Origin: NCEH01 sp043195095
Lineage (GTDB): Bacteria > Pseudomonadota > Alphaproteobacteria > Rhizobiales > Xanthobacteraceae
Assembly: GCF_043195095.1 (NCBI RefSeq)
Contig: NZ_JBAFWN010000006.1
DNA length: 64,000 bases
Direction: 5' to 3' (one strand)
Shown here: in pieces, positions 17,471-25,610 of the stretch
How the letters are laid out: every line of letters starts with the position of its first letter
How positions within the stretch are numbered: position 1 is the first letter of the stretch
Notes under the pieces: model-generated
Told to the model about the DNA's origin: nothing
Seen by the model: the letters and a program-made list of their open reading frames with translations, nothing else
The model's database searches: none
Program-made: the position numbers and the translations under genes

Positions 17471-18151
17471 ATGGACGTCAAGGCAGCCCGGCTCAGCGGC
17501 CTCAAGAAGGTCGGCGAGGTCGCCGACATTTTCGGCACGACGCCGCGCACCCTGCTCTACTACGAGGAGCAGGGCATCATCTCCCCCATGAAGACGGCGC
17601 GGGGGACTCGGATGTATTCCGACGCCGACATCAAGCGGTTCGAGGTCGCGTACAAATTGTCGTGTCTCGGCGTTCCGCTGAAGACGATCCGCGATCTTGC
17701 GACCATCCGCCCGAATGCGGCGACGGGGGACGAGTCCGGCCGCAAGCTTTGCGGTATCCTCGACGGCCTGATCGAGGACATCACCCGCCAGGTCCGCCAT
17801 CTCGAATTCATGAAGCAGGATCTCGAGCGGGGACGCCTGATGATCCGCATGTGCTGGAACTGCCCCAACCAGCCCGGCCGACGCACCTGCCCCAACTGCC
17901 CCTGCGAGGTGCAGATGGACCAGTCGCAACTCATGTGGCTGACATGGGACCCGGACCGAGGCACTTTCCCGCCCTCCAATCCGGGCGAACCGCCGACCAA
18001 GTGCATGGAGGCGAGCTTCCCGGAGGCCTCGGAGGCATTGGCCGCGGCGGATTCCGAGACCGCGGAGCCGCGCCCGAAGCGACCCGCCGGCCGGCAAAGC
18101 ATGCGGGACCGGCAACGCAAGATCCCCGGTAAGACACCCGCCTCGGATTAA
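17471..18151 (+). CDS. MerR-family transcriptional regulator with C-terminal cysteine cluster
   Basis: A 226-residue regulator. Residues 12-80 form a MerR-type winged helix-turn-helix (KKVGEVADIFGTTPRTLLYY, then EEQGIISP), followed by a dimerisation helix (about 95-122). The C-terminal part holds a cysteine cluster, Cys128, Cys131, Cys140, Cys143 and Cys145 (in CWNCPNQPGRRTCPNCPC), able in principle to bind a metal or an iron-sulfur centre. A basic, disordered tail follows. It lies between metF (divergent) and paaE, within the cmu cluster, and is the obvious candidate to bind the shared promoter motif. Its inducer (chloromethane, a corrinoid state, metal or redox) cannot be deduced. No good Shine-Dalgarno sequence precedes the ATG at 17471. 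Confidence 0.85.
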   Translation: MDVKAARLSGLKKVGEVADIFGTTPRTLLYYEEQGIISPMKTARGTRMYSDADIKRFEVAYKLSCLGVPLKTIRDLATIRPNAATGDESGRKLCGILDGLIEDITRQVRHLEFMKQDLERGRLMIRMCWNCPNQPGRRTCPNCPCEVQMDQSQLMWLTWDPDRGTFPPSNPGEPPTKCMEASFPEASEALAAADSETAEPRPKRPAGRQSMRDRQRKIPGKTPASD

Positions 18152-18250
18152 GTGACCCCTGCCCTTCGCACACCGCGCGACGCTTCGTTGCGGTCTGCAG
18201 CCCAGTGAGGGAAACGGCCCCGGTCACGTGCGACAGCGCAAAGCCGCCGC

Positions 18251-18290
18251 TTGACGCGCCAAAAAATCCGACGTTAACGTTGCAAATAAG
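18251..18290 (+). promoter_or_regulatory. paaE promoter with cmu-cluster motif
   Basis: TTGACG (18251-18256) precedes CCAAAAAATCCG and the palindrome ACGTTAACGT (18271-18280), ending near AAATAAG (18284-18290). The block from CCAAAAAATC to AAATAA aligns almost base for base with the metF promoter on the other strand. The start codon of paaE lies about 33 bp downstream. Confidence 0.65.
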
Positions 18291-18322
18291 AGCCAGATAC
18301 TGGCCAGCAACGGGAGGATAGC

Positions 18323-19438
18323 ATGGCGCGGCACAGCCTCATGGTCGTTGAGAAGATCCGTGAAGCGGACGACACCTGTTCGCTCCGGCTTCAACTGCCC
18401 CCAGATGCGCCGGAGGTTTTTACCTATCGGCCGGCCCAGTTCGTGCACGTGCGCGGCATGGTCGACGGACAGCCGGTGGAGCGCAGCTATTCCCTGAGCT
18501 CCACCCCCGGCGTGGACGATCATTTCCAGCTCACCGTCAAGAAAGTCGAGGGAGGCGCCCTGTCTCCCTTCCTGGTCGAGCGGGTACAGAACGGCGACTG
18601 GCTGGAGATTACCGAGCCGCAGGGCCGGTTCTTCGACGAAGATCGCGATCAGCCCCGGCATTATCTTCTGTTCGCCGCGGGCAGCGGCATCTCTCCCCTG
18701 TTCTCCATTCTCAAATGGGTGCTGGCCAAGGCGCGCGGCGACATCGTCACGCTCGTCTATGCGAGCCGTTGCGAGAGCGGGATCATCTTCCGCTCCGAGC
18801 TTGACGCCCTCGCCCTCGCTCACCCGGGCCAGCTGCGCCTCATCCACATCCTTTCGCGACCGGGCGGAAGCTGGACCGGCGAAGCCGGGCGCCTGGATGC
18901 GGAACGTATCGGCCGCTTGCTGGACGGGCATGACCGCGACGCGCTTCCCGAAATCGCCTATCTGTGCGGTCCCGACGCCTTCATGTCTCTGGTGGCGGAG
19001 ACCCTGGCGCAGCGGGGACTCGATCCGCGCGACATCCGGCACGAGAGCTTCCTCGTGACGGACGCGGTGTCCGCGGACACGCTCGACGACGCGACCACCG
19101 TACGCATCGTGCCGGCCGGCGCGCCGGACGACCTGCCGATCGCGACCGCACCGCAGACCGAGCTCACGGTGGAGATCGACGGGGAAGAGCGTGTGATCCA
19201 CCCGCGCGCCGGCGAGACGATCCTCGCCGCCCTCCAACGCGAGGAGATCGACGCCCCCTTCTCCTGCCAGGAGGGCACGTGCCTGTCCTGCATGTGCCGG
19301 GTGGAGGAAGGCGCCGTGCGCATGCGCCGGCATGACCTGATCGGATTGACCCCCGAGGATCTCGGCGCGGGCATCGCCCTTGCGTGCCTGAGCCGGGCGG
19401 AGGGCGAGCGGGCGCGGGTTTCTTTCGAGGACGTTTGA
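18323..19438 (+). CDS. paaE: PaaE-like ferredoxin/flavin oxidoreductase of the cmu cluster
   Basis: A 371-residue electron-transfer protein. An FNR-type FAD domain (Arg54-Ser-Tyr-Ser in VERSYSLSSTPG) is followed by a NAD(P) domain (LLFAAGSGISPLFSILKW; later IAYLCGPDAFM) and a C-terminal plant-type [2Fe-2S] ferredoxin domain with Cys315, Cys320, Cys323 and Cys355 (CX4CX2C...C). A gene called paaE accompanies cmuA in several chloromethane degraders; its function there has not been established to my knowledge. Passing electrons from NAD(P)H to reactivate the cobalt centre of CmuA is a plausible inference. It has its own motif-bearing promoter and lies upstream of the CmuC-like pseudogene and cmuA. 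Confidence 0.88.
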   Translation: MARHSLMVVEKIREADDTCSLRLQLPPDAPEVFTYRPAQFVHVRGMVDGQPVERSYSLSSTPGVDDHFQLTVKKVEGGALSPFLVERVQNGDWLEITEPQGRFFDEDRDQPRHYLLFAAGSGISPLFSILKWVLAKARGDIVTLVYASRCESGIIFRSELDALALAHPGQLRLIHILSRPGGSWTGEAGRLDAERIGRLLDGHDRDALPEIAYLCGPDAFMSLVAETLAQRGLDPRDIRHESFLVTDAVSADTLDDATTVRIVPAGAPDDLPIATAPQTELTVEIDGEERVIHPRAGETILAALQREEIDAPFSCQEGTCLSCMCRVEEGAVRMRRHDLIGLTPEDLGAGIALACLSRAEGERARVSFEDV

Positions 19439-19848
19439 GCTTCCCCAGCGCCGTCCTTTGCGGCCGGTCATCGAACGGTGCATCGGTGTCCACGCGATCG
19501 CGATGCGCGGCGCCCCACCCCTGCGATCTGCCTGCGCGGAGTCGTCATCGAAGCCGCAAGGATGTGAAGCAAATCGGCAAGTATCGGACGCGTCCGATCG
19601 GATCATCAGCTTGACACCCGAACCTAATTATCTCCATCATACGTATGAAAATAAATATCACCGCTTAAGGTGAGGACGCGACCTTCCGGGTGGGTCGGAG
19701 GAAACGAGATGCCGGTGCACGACGACAGCAACGGACCAAGGCAACGGGCGATCGCTATCCAGCCTGACCGACCGTCCCCCCTCCCGTTTTGCAACACGCG
19801 CGCTGTCCCCCACGTGACGATGAACAGCGGATCGACGGAGTTCACGCA
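19439..19848 (+). promoter_or_regulatory. Upstream region of the cmuC-like/cmuA unit: palindrome, -35 and cmu motif
   Basis: This 410-bp gap holds the perfect 16-bp palindrome ATCGGACGCGTCCGAT (19583-19598), a TTGACA -35-like box (19611-19616), and ATCATACGTATGAAAATAAA (19636-19655), which matches the left part of the motif seen before purU and contains the palindrome CATACGTATG (19638-19647). CACC-N6-GGTG lies at 19659-19672. A long leader of about 200 nt separates this from the first in-frame ATG. No other gene is evident. Confidence 0.6.
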
Positions 19849-21080
19849 ATGCAAGCGGTCGCATCCCAAGGTCCGATGAGCGATCCATTTACGGGCGGGC
19901 TGGCGGTTGAGATCGGGTGCACGGCAACCTCCGGCCTGCGCATGGACGGGGCTGGTGAACCGTCAAACGCCGCCGCCTATATCGACCCGATCGAACGGAT
20001 CGTCCCGCTCGGCCCGGAGGCCGCACGGCTCCACGGCAGCGACTTCTACCGGTGGGGCGTCCTGAAGCCCCGGCCGGTGGTGGCGGACGGCCAGTTTCGT
20101 GACGAGCTCGGGGTGACATGGGCCACGAGCCCACAGGGGCCGTTTGCCGTCGATCATCCCTTCGCAGAGGCAAGCGCACAGGATGTGGCGCGCCACCCGT
20201 TTCCTCCCTTGCTGCCGGTGCTCCAAGTCGCTGCCGGCCCTTCTCTGCGCACACTTCTCGACGCGCCAACGCCCGGCATCGTCGGTACCGCCCTCGCGCT
20301 TTCGGGCGCCTGGCGATTCCTTGAGATCTTCACGGAAGATGCGGCGCTCACATCCGCCCTGCTCGATTGGGCCGAGCGCTCCGCCTGCCAATATTACACC
20401 GATCTGCTGCTCCGCTTGCCGCGCGCCCCCGATCTCGTGGTCATTCAGGACATATTCGGCACGGATCAGGCGCCTTTCTTCTCGGAAGCCGAGTTTCGCC
20501 GGTTCGTTCTGCCGCGCCTTTCAGCGTTGATCGCCTCGATCCGCACGCGCACCAACGCGCGGCTCTGCCTGCAGGTGCGGGGCGCCGCGCTCCCGCTTCT
20601 GCCGCTGGTGGCGGATCTCGGGATCGAGGTTCTCGGCATTGACCACCGCGCCCGCGGCATGGTCGCGGCATGGTCGCGGCGCGCGTGCGCAAGCTGGTGG
20701 GAAGCCGCCTCACCCTGCACGGCACGGCGGATCTGGTCGCATTGGGTCGTTGCATCGAAACCAACGATGTGCGGGGCACCGCGATGCTCGTCTGCGAACT
20801 GGCCGAGGCGATGCCGGCAATCGCCGCACCGGCTGCCCCCATGAGCGCGGCGGATCTTGCGTGCGCCGCCCGGGGGGCGGCATGCCTCGCCGCGCTCGAT
20901 CCCGACGATCTGCGCGATCTCGCTCGGCTTGGCCCGGTGCGCTCAACGATCGAGCGTGCCTCCCGCCGCGCCCTGGAACAGGTGCCACCCCATTGGCCGG
21001 CAGCCGCGCCATCGGCGCTCGCAACGGCCTCGTCGGGCGACCTCCGGCTTGTGATGGGCCGCTCGGCCGGCGCCCGATGA
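19849..21080 (+). pseudogene. CmuC-like uroporphyrinogen-decarboxylase-family methyltransferase, frameshifted by an 11-bp tandem duplication
   Basis: The first frame (from ATG 19849, or 19876) reads AVEIGCTATSGL, DPIERIVPLG, LHGSDFYRWG and PDLVVIQDIFGTDQAPFFSE, all typical of URO-D-type methyltransferases such as CmuC. At 20656-20677 the 11 bases GGCATGGTCGC are present twice in tandem. After this point the reading continues correctly only in another frame (VAARVRKLVGSRLTLHGTAD to 21080). Removing one 11-bp copy would restore a single protein of about 400 residues. As it stands the first frame adds 57 nonsense residues and stops at 20844. The extreme N-terminus also looks shorter than in the intact paralogue at 24471-25610. 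It sits just upstream of cmuA. A real mutation, a slippage-switchable gene or a sequencing error are all possible. Confidence 0.8.
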
Positions 21081-21175
21081 CCCGTGCGCGACCCGAAAGC
21101 CACGCCCCCGAGAGGCCCCGCGCCTGCGAGGCACGCTTCGAGAAGGCAAGAAATATATAACAGGAGGAATAGGTT

Positions 21176-23029
21176 ATGGCTGGTTCACAGGCTAAGATGA
21201 CGGGCCGCGAGCGGATCTTCGCGGCAGTGACGATGACGGAACTTCCCGACCAAGTGCCTGTTGTGCCGCTGCTCATGGCGCGCGGCATCCGCGAAGGTGG
21301 CATCACCGTCGACCAGGCGCTGCGCGACGGCGAAGCCTCGGCCCATGCCAAGGCGAAGGCGCTCGCCAAGTTCGGCGGAGATGTGATCATCCCCGGCACC
21401 GATCTGTTCACCCCGGTCGAATGCGTCGAAGGGTGCGAGCTCGACTATCTTCCCTATGCCCAGCCCTCGCTCGTCAAGCATCCGACGCCGACGCGGGACG
21501 CCTTCTACCGCTTCAAGGAAAAGTACGAGAAGAACGGCTTCCAGCCGTCCGCCCGTGTGCTCGAAATCCAGAAGGAAGCGCGCACAATGGTGAAGCTCGG
21601 CTTCAAGGATACCCACGCGATTCCCACTCCGGTCGGCGGGCCCATAACCACTGCGCAGCTGATGACCGGCTCCTCCGAATTCCTGCAATATCTCAGCGAT
21701 GATCCCGACTATGCCCTGGAAGTGACGGAGCTTGCGCTCGACATCGTCAAGAATGTCTGCCGCATGATGTTCGAGGCCGGCATCGACGTGTGCAACATTC
21801 TCGACCCCTTCAATTCTTCGGATATCCTGCCGCCGGACGTCTATCGCAAGCACGGCCTGCCGTTCCAGAAACGGCTTTTTGCCTATATCAAGGAGATCGG
21901 CGGCATCGGCTTTACCCACACCTGCACCTTCACCCAGCCGATCTGGCGCGACATCTCGGAAAACGGCTGCCTGAACTTCAACGGCGACATGTATCCGGGC
22001 ATGGACCACGCCAAGCGCGTGATCGGCGGCCAGATCTCGCTGATGGGCACGCTCTCTCCCTTCTCCACCTTGATGCATGGCTCGACGCAAGAGGTGCGCA
22101 ACGAGGTGAAGAAGCTGGCTGCCGAGGTCGGCTACAATGGCGGCTTCATCTGCATGCCGGGCTGCGATATCGACTGGACCATCCTGGACGAGAATCTCCA
22201 TGCGATGATCCAGCAATGCGCCGAGATCAAATATCCCATGGACATCGCCGCGCTCGGCGATCTCTCCAGCGTCTATATCGCCGGCCATCCCAAGCACATC
22301 GGCAAGCGGGCTTCCTCTGTGGCCGGCGATGCAAAGGTTGAGGCCGCCAAGGAGCATCGGGGCGAGCAGACGCCGGAAGGCGAAGTCTATGAGAAGCTGG
22401 TCGAGGCGATCATGGACTATGATGCCGAGAAGGCAAAGGAATGGGTGCAGATCGGAATCGACCGCGGAATTTCGGCGCAGAAGATCGTCTTCGACGGCCT
22501 CTCCCTGGGCATGAAGATCGTCGGCGACATGTATGAGCGCAACGAGCGCTTCGTCACCGACATGCTGAAGGCCGCCAAGACCATGGATGCCGCCATGCCG
22601 CTGCTCACGCCGCTGCTGGAAGCCTCGGGTAGCGGCGGTGGACCCACCGGAACCGTCGTCGTCGGTCTCGTCCGCGGCAACACCCAGGATATCGGCAAGA
22701 ACCTCGTCTGCCTGATGCTGAAGGCGAACGGCTACAAGGTCATCGACCTCGGCAAGAACGTGAAGCCCGAGCAGTTCATCGACACGGCCGAGCGTGAGAG
22801 CGCGGTGGCGATCGGCATGTCGGTGATGACGAATTCTTCGACCGTCTATGTCGAGAAGGTCGTCGAGATGCTGAAGTCCCAGGGAAAGGACGAAAAATAC
22901 TTGCTGATGATGGGAGGCGCCGCCGCCAATCGCGGCATCGCCGAGAAATTCGGCGTGCGCTACGGCCTCGATGCCAATGCCGCCGTTTCCCTCGTCAAAG
23001 ACTATCTGGAAACGCGCGCAGCCGCGTGA
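21176..23029 (+). CDS. cmuA: Chloromethane:corrinoid methyltransferase CmuA
   Basis: A two-domain protein of 617 residues, the length known for CmuA, the enzyme that transfers the methyl group of chloromethane to its own corrinoid. The N-terminal URO-D/MtaA-type methyltransferase I domain (about 1-370) has candidate zinc ligands His248-Thr-Cys250 (GFTHTCTFTQ) and Cys326/Cys330 (FICMPGCDIDW). The corrinoid-binding domain (about 400-617) contains GTVVVGLVRGNTQDIGKNLV, IGMSVMTNSSTVYV and LLMMGGAAANR. The usual cobalt-ligand motif DxHxxG is replaced by NTQDIG: Gln504 takes the histidine position. Domain order and length separate it from stand-alone methyltransferases. An AGGAGG ribosome-binding site stands 8 bp before the ATG. 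fmdB and cobC follow on the same strand. Confidence 0.96.
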   Translation: MAGSQAKMTGRERIFAAVTMTELPDQVPVVPLLMARGIREGGITVDQALRDGEASAHAKAKALAKFGGDVIIPGTDLFTPVECVEGCELDYLPYAQPSLVKHPTPTRDAFYRFKEKYEKNGFQPSARVLEIQKEARTMVKLGFKDTHAIPTPVGGPITTAQLMTGSSEFLQYLSDDPDYALEVTELALDIVKNVCRMMFEAGIDVCNILDPFNSSDILPPDVYRKHGLPFQKRLFAYIKEIGGIGFTHTCTFTQPIWRDISENGCLNFNGDMYPGMDHAKRVIGGQISLMGTLSPFSTLMHGSTQEVRNEVKKLAAEVGYNGGFICMPGCDIDWTILDENLHAMIQQCAEIKYPMDIAALGDLSSVYIAGHPKHIGKRASSVAGDAKVEAAKEHRGEQTPEGEVYEKLVEAIMDYDAEKAKEWVQIGIDRGISAQKIVFDGLSLGMKIVGDMYERNERFVTDMLKAAKTMDAAMPLLTPLLEASGSGGGPTGTVVVGLVRGNTQDIGKNLVCLMLKANGYKVIDLGKNVKPEQFIDTAERESAVAIGMSVMTNSSTVYVEKVVEMLKSQGKDEKYLLMMGGAAANRGIAEKFGVRYGLDANAAVSLVKDYLETRAAA

Positions 23030-23118
23030 CGCATGCTCCCGCCGGGGCCCGTCGGATCGGGTTGCGGCGGGAGCACCATCGCCCCAGTCCCGGCGCGTGC
23101 CGAGGGAGATGACACACG

Positions 23119-23400
23119 ATGCCCTCCTATAATTTCCAGTGCGAAGGCTGCGACGCCGCGCGGCAGGTGCTGGTCGATTACGCACGCTCGCGCGCACTTG
23201 AGCTCATCTGCGTGACCTGCGGCGGCACGATGCGTGTCGCACCGGTGCTCAGCGTGCGGCCCGGCAAATTCGCCGCAACGCCGGTGGAGGCCGGCGCCGC
23301 CACGACCTCAAGCGCGTGCGGACACGATTATGCCTGCCGCTGCAAGGCGATCCGGCTTACAAAGCCCAATCCGCTCCTCGCCCGCCCTCGCACCGAATAG
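23119..23400 (+). CDS. fmdB: FmdB-family zinc-ribbon protein
   Basis: A 93-residue protein beginning MPSYNFQCEGC, the hallmark start of the FmdB family, with zinc-ribbon cysteines Cys8, Cys11, Cys31 and Cys34 (CEGC ... CVTCGG). A C-terminal extension contains more cysteines and a histidine (SACGHDYACRCK). FmdB proteins are called putative regulators, but the biochemical role is unknown. An fmdB gene next to cmuA is a recurring feature of chloromethane clusters. It lies 89 bp after cmuA and 8 bp before the GTG start of cobC, so the three are probably co-transcribed. Confidence 0.9.
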   Translation: MPSYNFQCEGCDAARQVLVDYARSRALELICVTCGGTMRVAPVLSVRPGKFAATPVEAGAATTSSACGHDYACRCKAIRLTKPNPLLARPRTE

Positions 23401-23408
23401 ACCCGCCC

Positions 23409-24449
23409 GTGCCGATCGACGCCTGCGCCCGCCAAGACACAGCCTCCCATCCGGCAATCTTCCACGGCGGCGACCTCTCGGCCGCGCGGCTGCGCTTCCC
23501 GAATGCGCCGGAGCCGTGGATTGACCTGTCCACGGGCATAAATCCGCAGCCCTACCCGCTGGACGCGGTGGAACTGCCGCCCACCACCTGGACCCGCTTG
23601 CCCGAGCCGGCACAGAATGACCGGCTCCACGCGGTGGCGGCCGGTGCCTACGGCCTCGCCGACACCGATTGCATCGTCGCGGCGAGCGGGACGCAACCGC
23701 TGCTGCGGATCCTGCCGCAAATCCTCCCCGCACGACAGGTCGCCATTCTCGGCTTCGGCTATCAGGAGCACCCGGCGTGCTGGCGCGCGGCGGGTGCCGA
23801 GGTCCGTATCGTCGAGGCCGTCGAGGATCTCCACGCGAGCGATATTGACGTGGCGGTTGTGATCAACCCGAACAATCCGGACGGTCGGCTGACTCCGGCC
23901 GGCATGCTCGCCGACCTGGCCGGCCGGCTTGCGGCACGCGGGGGGCGTCTCATCGTGGACGAGGCTTTCATGGAGGTGGTGCGCCCCTCCCAAAGCCTTG
24001 CGCCGAGCCTCCCGCAAGGCGCGATCGTACTGCGCTCCTTCGGCAAGGCCTATGGGCTCGCCGGGGTGCGGCTGAGCTTTGCCATCGCCGATGCACCGAC
24101 GATCAGGGACATGCGCGACCGGCTCGGCCCCTGGCCCGTTTCGGGTCCGGCACTGGCCGTGGGCACGCGCGCGCTCGCGGATCGCCAGTGGCTTGCCGAC
24201 GCCGTGGCGCGGCTGGAGACGGACGCCGCACGGCTCGATGGCTTGCTGGCCGGCGCGGGACTGCGGGTGCGGGGCGGCACGCCTCTGTTCCGGCTGGTGG
24301 CGACGCCCCAGGCGGCCATGTGGGTCGATCGCCTCGGCCGAGCGGGCATCCACGTTCGCGCCTTCACCCAACAGCCCCAATGGCTGCGTTTCGGCCTGCC
24401 CGGGCCGGCGGAGGCGTGGCGCAGGCTCGAAAAGGCGTTGGCGCGCTAG
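23409..24449 (+). CDS. cobC: Threonine-phosphate decarboxylase (cobalamin biosynthesis)
   Basis: A 346-residue PLP-dependent aminotransferase-fold enzyme resembling CobC/CobD, which makes (R)-1-aminopropan-2-ol phosphate for the nucleotide loop of cobalamin. Marks of the family are FHGGDLSAARLRFP, WIDLSTGINPQPYP (characteristic of CobC), INPNNPDGRL (aspartate contacting the PLP ring region), DEAFMEV and the Schiff-base lysine in LRSFGKAYGLAGVRLSF. The GTG start at 23409 is taken because the protein begins properly there; an ATG at 23316 would overlap fmdB. The presence in the cmu cluster fits the corrinoid demand of CmuA. It converges on cmuC with a shared hairpin between. Confidence 0.88.
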   Translation: MPIDACARQDTASHPAIFHGGDLSAARLRFPNAPEPWIDLSTGINPQPYPLDAVELPPTTWTRLPEPAQNDRLHAVAAGAYGLADTDCIVAASGTQPLLRILPQILPARQVAILGFGYQEHPACWRAAGAEVRIVEAVEDLHASDIDVAVVINPNNPDGRLTPAGMLADLAGRLAARGGRLIVDEAFMEVVRPSQSLAPSLPQGAIVLRSFGKAYGLAGVRLSFAIADAPTIRDMRDRLGPWPVSGPALAVGTRALADRQWLADAVARLETDAARLDGLLAGAGLRVRGGTPLFRLVATPQAAMWVDRLGRAGIHVRAFTQQPQWLRFGLPGPAEAWRRLEKALAR

Positions 24450-24450
24450 C

Positions 24451-24472
24451 GACCGCCACGCTCCCGGCGGTC
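24451..24472. terminator. Hairpin between convergent cobC and cmuC
   Basis: GACCGCC (24451-24457) and GGCGGTC (24466-24472) form a perfect 7-bp stem with an 8-nt loop exactly between the stops of two convergent genes. A T-run is lacking on both sides, so its strength is uncertain. Confidence 0.5.
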
Positions 24473-25610
24473 AGAGCGCCGGAAGGGCGGCCGCGTCCGT
24501 CGCCGCATCGAGCGCGCCCACGACGTCTCCGGCCAGCAGGCGAGGCAGGTCCAGCGCATCGAGAAAGGCGGTGACCGCACGGATGTCGCCCGGCGCGCAA
24601 TCGGCCGGCAGATTGTCGCGCGGAGCGGCGATCATCGGCCAGCCGGCACGGATGTCGTCGAGCACCCGCACAAGCCCCGTGCGATCGCCGTCGCACAGGG
24701 CGCGCGCGATGCCCGGAAAGTCAAGCAGGCCATGGAACACTACGTCCGGCCCCGCCGCCGCGCGAACCGCGGCGATGTCCATGCCGGCTGCGGTGGGATC
24801 GAAATTGAGGACCCGGACGCCCAGCATGAGGATGTGGTCCAGGATTGGTGCGATTGCCCCACAGGAATGAAACAGCACGGGCGCGCGGGTCTGTGAGCGA
24901 ATGACGGAGAAGAGCCGCGCCATGCGGGGCCGCAGGAGGAAGGCGAACCGCTCCTCGGAAAGATAGAGCCCGGTACGGTAGGCAAGGTCGTCGCCATAGA
25001 CCACGAGGTCGGGCGCGCCGGGGAGAGCCCCGAGTATCGTGCGATAATCCTGCGCAATCAGGTCGGCGGCGCGGTCGAGCAAAGCGTTCGCCACCGGCAG
25101 GCGCTGCGCGGTGTCGTCGAGCAGCTCGTAATAGCCGCGCAGGCGGAAGGCGGTGTCGATCAGGCCGGGCGAAGGCACGTCCGCCACCACGACGGCGGTT
25201 CGCGCCGCATCCGCCAGCGCGTCGGCGCCCACAATCGGCGGCAGCGGCACCCGCGCGGCGCGCGAGATCGCCCCGATGTCCGCCTCGGCCAGCGGATGGC
25301 GCAGCGGCGCCGGCTCCCCGTCGGCCCAGATCCAGGTCACCCCATCGCGATCGGTGAAGCTGTCCTCGCCCGCCATGACCGCGCCGGGAAAGGCCGGCCC
25401 GCAGCGACGGGTCTGGCTGCCGAGCGCGGCCAGTTCCGCGTCGGTGAGGATCGGCAAATGCATGACCGGATCGCCATAGGCCCGGCCGTCACCGGGGCAC
25501 GGGCGGGCGCGGGGCCGTGACGCCGTCAGGGTCGAGGTGCCGACATCGACCAGCAGCCGATCGGTCGGCCGCCCCGCCAGCAAGGCGGCAAGCCGTTGCC
25601 GAGGTGTCAT
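24471..25610 (-). CDS. cmuC: CmuC, uroporphyrinogen-decarboxylase-family methyltransferase
   Basis: An intact 379-residue URO-D-type protein, the length expected for CmuC. It starts MTPRQRLAALLAGRPTDRLL, a typical N-terminus of this family, and contains RPRMARLFSVIRSQTRAPVL, FHSCGAIAPILDHILMLGV and LNFDPTAAGMD, where the HSCG segment corresponds to the zinc-binding HxC region of related methyltransferases. CmuC is required for growth on chloromethane in studied strains, but its reaction is not settled; methyl transfer between CmuA and CmuB is a common suggestion. The ATG at 25610 overlaps the cmuB stop by 4 nt, so cmuBC is one translationally coupled operon. Confidence 0.9.
   Translation of the reverse strand: MTPRQRLAALLAGRPTDRLLVDVGTSTLTASRPRARPCPGDGRAYGDPVMHLPILTDAELAALGSQTRRCGPAFPGAVMAGEDSFTDRDGVTWIWADGEPAPLRHPLAEADIGAISRAARVPLPPIVGADALADAARTAVVVADVPSPGLIDTAFRLRGYYELLDDTAQRLPVANALLDRAADLIAQDYRTILGALPGAPDLVVYGDDLAYRTGLYLSEERFAFLLRPRMARLFSVIRSQTRAPVLFHSCGAIAPILDHILMLGVRVLNFDPTAAGMDIAAVRAAAGPDVVFHGLLDFPGIARALCDGDRTGLVRVLDDIRAGWPMIAAPRDNLPADCAPGDIRAVTAFLDALDLPRLLAGDVVGALDAATDAAALPAL

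Noticed and set aside
21185..23197. Minus-strand open frame of 670 codons opposite cmuA
   Set aside because: The plus strand encodes the well-recognised CmuA; the antisense translation has no protein family character.
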